A stretch of 64,000 nucleotides of DNA, from contig JAJEKV010000047.1 in the NCBI GenBank assembly GCA_021234155.1, positions 1,230,494-1,294,493 on the forward strand. Direction: 5' to 3'. Source of the DNA: Isoetes taiwanensis (lineage: Eukaryota > Streptophyta > Lycopodiopsida > Isoetales > Isoetaceae). This document shows positions 57,206 through 64,000 of the stretch, one piece after another. The notes under the pieces were generated by a model. That model saw only the letters and a program-made list of their open reading frames with translations. It was not told the DNA's origin and ran no database searches. Made by a program: the position numbers and the translations under genes. Positions within the stretch are counted from its first letter, which is position 1. Each line of letters opens with the position of its first letter.

Positions 57206-57449
57206 ACTGCTTTCACTCGATATCTATTTGATCTATATCATGGTCATCAATTTTGTGGACCAAAACTATGACTGATCACTACATGATCAGATAAGTTATA
57301 TGGCTGAATGTTGTTTATCAGTACTGTAGGTACAGGTTTCAATCTAAATCATGGAGATCCCCTTGATTTCAGGCAGAATACCTATTTTTGTAATATGTTT
57401 TTTCTTTAAATGAAATATAAAAAACCCCTTGCCCTCAACAAAAAAAAAA

Positions 57450-57700
57450 GAAGATGCAGTATAATTTCTTCGTAAGTTTAATTATTCAGTAGTGTCCTTA
57501 TTGCAATAGCACATCCTAATTACTTGTTTACATGACCTCCAGTCTATTGCATTTGGCTTGCAAAATATTCTGATGAAGTAGAATTATGCGAGCTTCCTTG
57601 TACTCATCATTTCCATGTGGAATGTGTTGATAAATAGATAAAGATCAATACAGTCCTCTCTGCAAGCATGATATTGGTGGATCAACTGACAGGAATATGG
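57450..57700 (+). pseudogene. RING-type E3 ubiquitin ligase, 3' part (RING exon)
   Basis: GAAGATGCAGTA directly after the LINE poly(A) encodes EDAV, the residues that should follow VVSG in this family. A decayed donor follows, then about 80 nt of intron and a CCTCCAG acceptor. The next exon (from about 57543) reads YCIWLAKYSDEVELCELPCT then HHFHVECVDK, a C3H2C3 RING in which one cysteine is W (CIW for CIC). A TAG replaces the tryptophan codon of CVDKW, and PLCK follows in a shifted frame. The retained intron shows that the copy arose from genomic DNA. It is nonfunctional. Confidence 0.75.
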
Positions 57701-58347
57701 CTAGAACTGATATGGCAGAAGACCAAAGAAGTGAACAGTCCCATTGAGCTGTTGTGTTGACAAATGGCCATGATTTGTGATGTAAAATGCAGGCCCCTGC
57801 CGATGCTGGTTATGTGTACAATTGATGTTTGAGTGAGTTTTATTGATATTGGTGGTTAAAATTTCTGAACGGCACTTAATTTTGACCTTTACAGCAATAC
57901 CCTTATGCTGCTGCTTTGTTAGAATCTCTCCAATTGAAAAAGTTTCAACTGGAGGGAGACTGAGAACTCTTTAATGATTTTGTAAACTGCATGATAGCCT
58001 TTTGGTCAAGATTGCTAGATGCCCCAGTACTTCTGCCAGTACCATATAGATATAAGCATATATAGTGTGGTAAATATCCTGCTACCATTAGTGGTGAGTG
58101 CCTTGCCATTAATGTTTGCAACTGAGAAAGATCCATTATGCCTTTGATCTAAAGTCCCTAATATCTCCAAGAGCTTATCAGCAACCAAGGATCTAAGGTG
58201 TGGAGATTCCCTTCACAATAATAGTTACTGTCAACAAACACAGTACCCCCAGTAGCCTATCGAAAGATCATGATGCAAAGGAAAGCATTAGACTTGAACA
58301 CAAATAGAGCAAGCAAAACATCGGGCTAAATTTTAGACATACGTGAT
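57701..58347. other. No confident gene
   Basis: Intergenic AT-rich DNA between the RING remnant and the - strand exons at 58.3-58.6 kb. Confidence 0.35.
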
Positions 58348-58648
58348 CTATTGCTGCAATGCAGCTTGTGCTATGTCCAAAGCATCTTCTGTTGAAATGA
58401 CTTCCTGCCATATCAGGTGATTTTTCCTTAAAAATAAGCGTGCATGTCTCGATAATACAAATAGCTTAGAAATGTCTTTACTTAAACTTGAAATGGCACA
58501 AAAAAATTCACATGCAAGCCATTTTAGAGCAACATTTTATAGATCTGGTACAAGAATAGGACCTGAGAAGCACAAATAGGAGAATTTCTTCTTCTTGCTC
58601 GAGCCTTCAAGGAAGTAGAAATTCCAGTCTCCATTCTGCGGAATATTA
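58348..58648 (-). other. Terminal exons of an unidentified - strand gene
   Basis: 58648-58563 (86 nt, CAG acceptor and CAG|GT donor) joins in phase to 58404-58348 (19 codons with stop), reading KARARRRNSPICASQ then EVISTEDALDIAQAALQQ and TAG. Both borders and the phase agree, which is good evidence for real exons. No earlier exon was convincingly found and the family is unknown to me. Confidence 0.45.
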
Positions 58649-59143
58649 CTGCAAAAAAAAGCCCTCACTCAGTTTATATTTTTGAAGCATATCTACACCA
58701 AAGAGGGAATTCGTCATGTGCTTTCAGAATTCTTACCAAATTTGACATATTTTACCCCATGTCGTTGTATATTCCTTTGTCATATGGGAAAAGATAGAAG
58801 TTGAAAGTGCAATACAAGATGAAAGCACACAGTTAGAAGAAATAGAGAAAGGTATTTAGGCTAAAAGGGCATTAGCTAAAGAACTAGAGAAAGAGGCATT
58901 TTGGCAATTTTAGTAAAATATATAAGGGTATTTTAGAGTCTTTGCCTTGATTTTAAATAATGGAATGCAGTTTCTGACGATGTGTAGCAATATTAAACAC
59001 CCTGCATATTTTCTAGGTTCTCTCGTTCTTCTATGTCAGGTAATGATCCATTCATTCCTGGTTACTGCTATTTACCGGGTACAAAAATAGCCGCACAATG
59101 CTGCATAATGTGTCCTCACCAGAAATCAGGAGGAGGATCTACT

Positions 59144-60060
59144 TCATCTGATAATGGTCTGAGTCCTCTCCTTTTCCTCCATTTTTTCAAATGTCTGGGA
59201 CATGGCCTTGTGCATTGTCTCTGGAAGCTTGAAAGAGATCAAGACTGCCAAGAAAGCAACAAGGGAAAATATCATAAATGGGTAAGATGGATTAGTGTGA
59301 CCTAGGGTCACAATAAGTGGAGCCACCACTGATCCAATCTGACATGCCTGCACATTTAGCGCCAGCGCAACATTCCTTAACAGTTGGAAACAACTTAGCG
59401 GTATAGATATATAGCAAATTCACCATCACTGCACTGCCAAACATGCCTAACACTTCAATCACTACTCTGGCAATTCTCATTATCTGCTTGAAAAGGTGAA
59501 TCTGTTCCATTCTTGTAAGAAACTTCCATTTTTGAAGGTATTCACTCCAAGAGGGGTTAGATCAGAGGGTGCACCTAAAAGGCCTCCTGGGAAAAGTAAA
59601 CTTACTAAAGTGCAGCAGACGCCACATGATAATGCTGCATAAACAAAAAGTAATGTTCTGCCCAATTTCTTAATTACTATAGTAGCTATAGCCATGGCTG
59701 GAGCTTCTGATAGACCATTCAACATGGAGCTATTATAAACATTGGCCTTTAGATTTACCACATTGAGGATGATGCCATAGTAGATTATAGCAGAGCAGAA
59801 CCAAATGAAGAGGGTTATGCACATTCTATAGCAAGTAATTGAATGCCTGAAAACATCACTCATACTGTATGAAACCTTTGTCTTTTCATGGATCCCTTGG
59901 ACAGCAAACTCTATGTCATTATTAGTAGAAATGGAGTCAGACTCATGGTTTCAGGCATCTTTTTCCCATTTCTTTTCACCATGTTGGAGGAAGAACTAGA
60001 GAAAATAAAGGCGACAACAAAAGAAACAAAGAAAGGAAGCAAACGGAGATGCCTCAGTGC
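59144..60060 (-). pseudogene. Organic cation/carnitine transporter-like MFS protein, pseudogene
   Basis: The - strand encodes the C-terminal half of a plant OCT-type major facilitator. KRNGKKMPE (about 59990) is followed by YYGIILNVVNLKANVY and LSEAPAMAIATIVIKKLGR. Then MFGSAVMVNLLYIYTAKLFP appears, and after a 2-nt loss at about 59375, QACQIGSVVAPLIVTLG and FKLPETMHKAMSQTFEKMEE to the stop at 59144. Working members are 12-TM plasma-membrane or tonoplast carriers. At least two frameshifts (about 59500 and 59375) disable this copy. No N-terminal exons with the first TM set were found upstream. Confidence 0.78.
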
Positions 60061-62849
60061 AAAAGGTAAGTAAGTGTAGAAAGATCATCCAAGCTGAGGG
60101 CTTGGTAAGTTCCACCTCTATACCTAAGCCATGCACTGGGACCTATACTAAGAAACACCATTTTCTGGCACAAGGTTGCCTAAAATCCTTAAGCTAGAAT
60201 GCTATAGTTTCTAGGCATATTAAGGTCATGAAGGTATGTACCTCAACACTAGAATTCTATAAAGGAAGCTCCCAATCTGGACAATGAAGTATGTATAGCC
60301 CTTTGCTAGAAGTAAATGGCTTGTCAGATATCTTTGCACAATGAGCAAAGGCTATTTAAGGCACTTTATGCAGCATGAGGGACCAGCCTTCATTCTGCAT
60401 GAGGATCCACAGAGCCTAAAAGAGGATGAATGGGGGATGCATTGATCTTTCTTAATGAATTTGATCAAGTGAAGGGGAGGATATAATTTTCCTTATCCTT
60501 CTCCAAATCTGGCGCATATATGCGAATGGATGCTCTGTGAACCCAATAATTGGTATGCCATAAACTTCAATGTGGATTAGCAGAAGAGGTTCATGCCTGC
60601 GATCAACAACTCACTTAGAGGCAACTGGAGAACCAATATATTACTGGAATCAAATCATATAGACACACAATTGGAATCATCGAAAACTTAAAAGCTGATC
60701 AAATTCAGCAAGAGCAGACCTGCTTGTATAAGAAAATATGAGAGTGTGTAGATGAGAGTGAAATGAAGACAGATCAACATATAAAACAAGGCCATCCGCT
60801 TAGAATAAAATGCCAGTCTATTGCGGAATGCAAAATTGAGCAGAGGTAATTTACCAGAAGAATTCTCATGCAAAGAAAGCAATCAAAACAAGGAATCGAT
60901 CCCAGGCATGCAAAATAGGTATTTCGTCGCTTCCGGCGATGCAGAGGTAACGTCTCCTTTGGTTGAGAAGAAAAGGATAAAAAAACCTAGGAACGTAATT
61001 TACCAGAGAATGAGAAATTATACAGCTTGATAGAAGAAACTCACAAGTAAAGGAGAAGTGTTGTTGAGGACCGGAAAAGCAAGAATTATTCCGTGACTCT
61101 TCCCATCTCCCGGCCATTTTTTATGGATTTTCTAATTTTCATGGCCTTAGATTTGTGAATGTAGAGATCTAATGGCTAAAAATAGGCCATATCAGATTTT
61201 GATGACATGGAAATTACACGTGGATAGGCTAGAATTTGAGGAAAGGCTGTAGGCCCGGTAGGGCTGGTGTGCTAAAAAGGATATGAAGGTAGGCACATGT
61301 TTAGAGAAGTCAATCTAGACATAAAATTTATGAGGCATGCACGGAAAGTAATATGTGGCAATATAAGTTCCCAAGGAATTAAAGATAGAGGAGAAACAAT
61401 CTTTATTACAATAAATTGAGCTTAATGCACTCATAGAGACAGAAGCAATGCATAGTGTCTCAAATTCTTCTAAGGGTAAGGAAGGACCCCATTTAAGAAA
61501 AGATAATTGGAAAGTATCATAAGAAGCTAGACCAATTTTCAGACAATAGTTTGTAGTTCTAGAATTGGCACATGGAATCATAAGATAAGGGGAAGTTTAG
61601 CTAATAAATGGAGGTAATGATAATTCCCTTGTGCATTTTGAGGAGTTGATCTCACAACCTCTCTAGATTTAATCCCACACTATCAATCTTGACAAATCCT
61701 GCATTATTTTGCAGATTCTCAAATCTACCGGAGGTGATATTTGAAGAATTGTTTTTTTTTTTCCAGTGTGGCCTGAAGTCCACATTTCATATACATTTTT
61801 ATCAAATCTTTTATAGCATCCAAATCCTTTTTCTCTTTTTTCTTAGTATACTTCCAATGCTAGTTAAAGATTTGAATGGCTCTATACTTCACTTGCGTCT
61901 GAGATGTCAAGTAGGAATAAGCCAAGTGATAGTTTATCATGTAATAACCAAATACACAGATTCTCGATGGCATCTGTCCTTTGACTTTGTCCACATAAGT
62001 CATTGCTAGACATACATATGATGGCATTTGTCTATTTGGCTACGGATAATCTATTGTGCATGCAATATATAACAAATGCTTTGAATTTAAGTGTCTCTCA
62101 ATTGCTTACACTATAGCATCATGTATGAGGTCTTATAATAGACAATTAGATGTAACATATTAAGAGAGTTGTTAACTTTATATGTGAAAGCTTACAGGGC
62201 AAGTTATACATTAGGTTAGATTGTGCTTTTTGTCTGGGTTTGGAAGTTGTATTTCAAGGGTCCTTCCCAATGTGATTATTGTCCCGCATGATTTATGGCT
62301 AGATAAATAGTTGCTAAAGCATCCCTTCCATTTAAGTTTGGATAGCCTATCATGTAAGCTTGATTATTTTATTGCATAGATAACTAACAAGGATGAAGCA
62401 GAGAAACTAAAAGATTTTAACAAGGTCAATTGTTTGCATCTTGAAATAGACACTATTTTTAGCTTTTGCTCGGCATCGCCTTTTCAATTTGATGCACGAC
62501 TATGCAACCATTTTAAGACCCCTTTTTTATAATCTTTGCCTTTTCAATTTAATGTAAGGCTACACAACACATTTTTCGATCAATTTATTAATGTTTAGAT
62601 CCTTTTATATAGCCCGGCAGCTACCTTATGGCACGACGACGTTCAACACATTTCCTAATAGTTTGCGTAAAGTTCCTTCTATATTGAAATTAATTTTATA
62701 TTGCTAAGGAACAACTTCTGTAAAAGAGATCTGTAGTTAACAAAAATCTCCCACAAGAAAGCTTCAGACAATTGTAATTTGATGTAAATACTAGTGAAGT
62801 GATGTTATTTTGCTTCCAAATATGCTTGCTTTGGCGCTCAAGATCATAA
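60061..62849. other. 2.8-kb stretch without a confident gene
   Basis: Frames at 60688-61117 and 61315-61581 (-) and 61689-62009 (+) have no domain. Sequence near 61080-61250 has the look of an old promoter and 5' UTR. Three short C/G-rich runs (GCTCGGCATCGCC near 62468 and similar) may be decayed copies of the covarying hairpin. Confidence 0.35.
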
Positions 62850-64000
62850 TATTTTTGGGACGTAATATGGCCATATTCTCTGCATAAAGCAGATAACATT
62901 TTAGCATGAATAAATAGAACATAAACTTGTTCATGTTTTTCAAGAGCTTGTGCTAACGTTACACCATTGCCCATGGCAGTGGGGCAATTCATAGTCCTTT
63001 GGCACCTTATTTCCTTCCAAACTGAAAGGCAGAGCAGGATTCAAAGCAAGTTTATTCGTTTCCTTCATTTCATTTTGGGTAAGGTAAGTATGTTTGTATT
63101 TGAAGCCCTTATAGCAGTTTCTTGCTTCCATCCAGTTTGGATCTCACGTGCCATGTAGGTTCAATGCCTCCATCACTATTTCTTTTGGTAGAAAATTGGA
63201 TCCTTGCCATGTGTATCATAAAACCATCCAGCAAGAAATGAAATGAGTTCTTTTTGAAATCATTAGAGTTGTATAGCCATTTAGAGTTCTGCAATTGTTT
63301 TTGGAGGCACTTCAAAAAGTTAGAATAACAAAAGAGAAAGTCAACCTTGTTCTAAGATCCTCTACACAAGGCTGAAATGTTGACAAGTTGCAAGATTTCT
63401 TGTGGTGGTGTTTGTCATTTCTTGCTAGTTTGTCCTAAGCAAGAGGATGCTCCTAGAAGATATTGATTGATGTTGCTTTTTTCTATCTTTTAAGTCAATT
63501 GGAGTTTAATCTTCATTATCAACCAAGTTCATGCTCTGCTAATATGCATTGCATACTTTTTGAGGCTTTTAACTTTAAAGGTATCTTCTATCATGTAAGC
63601 ATTAGCATAAATATTTGACATCAGCACATAGGCTGCAGCACAAGATGGATCTACACAAGTGACCTCATCGAAGCATTTTTTACCTAGTTCCACGTTTCCA
63701 TGCATATTGCACGCATCAAGCAGGATCATCCATAAACAACTTTCAATTTGAACTAAAGTTTCCAAAGAAGCTTCTGCTTCTCTAAAGCAGCCTGCATGAC
63801 CAAAAAGATCTACCATGCAGGCAACATGATATCTGTTTGGCACCATTCCATGGTATTTTATCATCGCTTTAAGGTACCAAAGGCCTTCATCAACCAATCC
63901 AGCATGACCAAGTGAAGTAAAGACACCAAGGAATGTTATATGATTGGGTCTTATTCCCTTGTGTCTCGTCTCTTCAAGACACTGTATTGCCAATCCAGGT
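62850..64000 (-). pseudogene. PPR protein, C-terminal pseudogene (runs off right edge)
   Basis: 63993-63529 is open for 155 codons and carries PPR and E-motif sequence: RPNHITFLGVFTSLGHAGLV, GMVPNRYHVACMVDLFGHAG and DPSCAAAYVLMSNIYANAY. It stops at 63529. Farther down, 62980-62870 reads ALEKHEQVYVLFIHAKMLSA, which could be a decayed part of the DYW deaminase-like region (normally ...KE..L..HSEKLAIA). The zinc-binding HxE signature is not preserved. The 5' part lies outside the window. Confidence 0.72.

Larger units (their letters stand above)
53728..57449 (+). mobile_element. 5'-truncated LINE inserted in the RING E3 pseudogene
   Basis: Everything between the interrupted E3 codons is LINE sequence: a short leader, the RT polyprotein frame, an overlapping second frame, a 3' UTR and a poly(A) at 57440-57449. 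The endonuclease and ORF1 are absent, so this is a 5'-truncated copy. No clear target-site duplication is visible; the host bases on either side (TTTCAG and GAAGATGC) appear almost directly joined apart from the insert. The family is that of the 1.6-2.9 kb relic. Confidence 0.85.

Overview
This window reads as nuclear DNA of a land plant with a large, repeat-rich genome. Genes are split by introns with GT/AG borders and plant-type branch and acceptor tracts. The recognisable products are plant ones: PEX13 without an SH3 domain, VPS11, an SPT20/PHL-like SAGA subunit, a plant RING E3 family, PLS-type pentatricopeptide repeats and zf-RVT plant LINEs. The style of the PPR remnants (for example the block CAAAYVLMSNIYA) reminds me of ferns, so a fern or another non-flowering vascular plant is my best guess. 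That guess is inference.

Two genes are near-complete and both are on the + strand. PEX13 (36100-38735) has five exons whose phases all agree, giving 300 aa. VPS11 (41396-44830) has five exons and would give about 955 aa, but it carries one apparent 1-nt frameshift in a variable linker. A third real gene enters from the left edge on the - strand: the N-terminus of an SPT20/PHL-like protein (exons 27-94, 161-236 and 486-638). These genes are housekeeping and unrelated in pathway: peroxisome import, endosome/vacuole tethering and transcription. No operon-like logic is expected.

Most of the rest is decay. 1.3-3.7 kb holds a 222-bp MITE-like element, a LINE 3' end, a copia-type primer-binding site and the first of two arrays of a GTAACGC(A/G)TTTC motif. 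4.5-8.9 kb holds a PPR pseudogene, a saccharopine-dehydrogenase-like fragment and a four-exon transposon-like gene, all on the - strand. 11.8-18.4 kb holds the second motif array with a tRNA-like head, a compound repeat present in two places, a pseudogene of a conserved plant protein and a copia relic. 19-30 kb contains only unidentified exon candidates and small tandem duplications. 33.9-35.5 kb holds a degenerate - strand reading-frame cluster with a SUMO-interaction-like motif. 46.2-52 kb is a degraded, internally deleted LINE. 53.4-57.7 kb is a RING E3 pseudogene split inside a conserved coding block by a 3.7-kb LINE that still has a 1021-codon open frame. 58-64 kb holds a broken organic-cation-transporter-like gene and a PPR pseudogene, both on the - strand.

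The most interesting signals are small structured repeats. One is a hairpin (TGCCC-R-GC, 3-nt loop, GC-Y-GGGCA) at three loci with a compensatory base-pair change. Another is a repeat with two adjacent hairpins near its end, whose terminus appears at five loci and its start at a sixth position. The third is the GTAACGC(A/G)TTTC arrays. I found no CRISPR, prokaryotic defence system or metabolic cluster.
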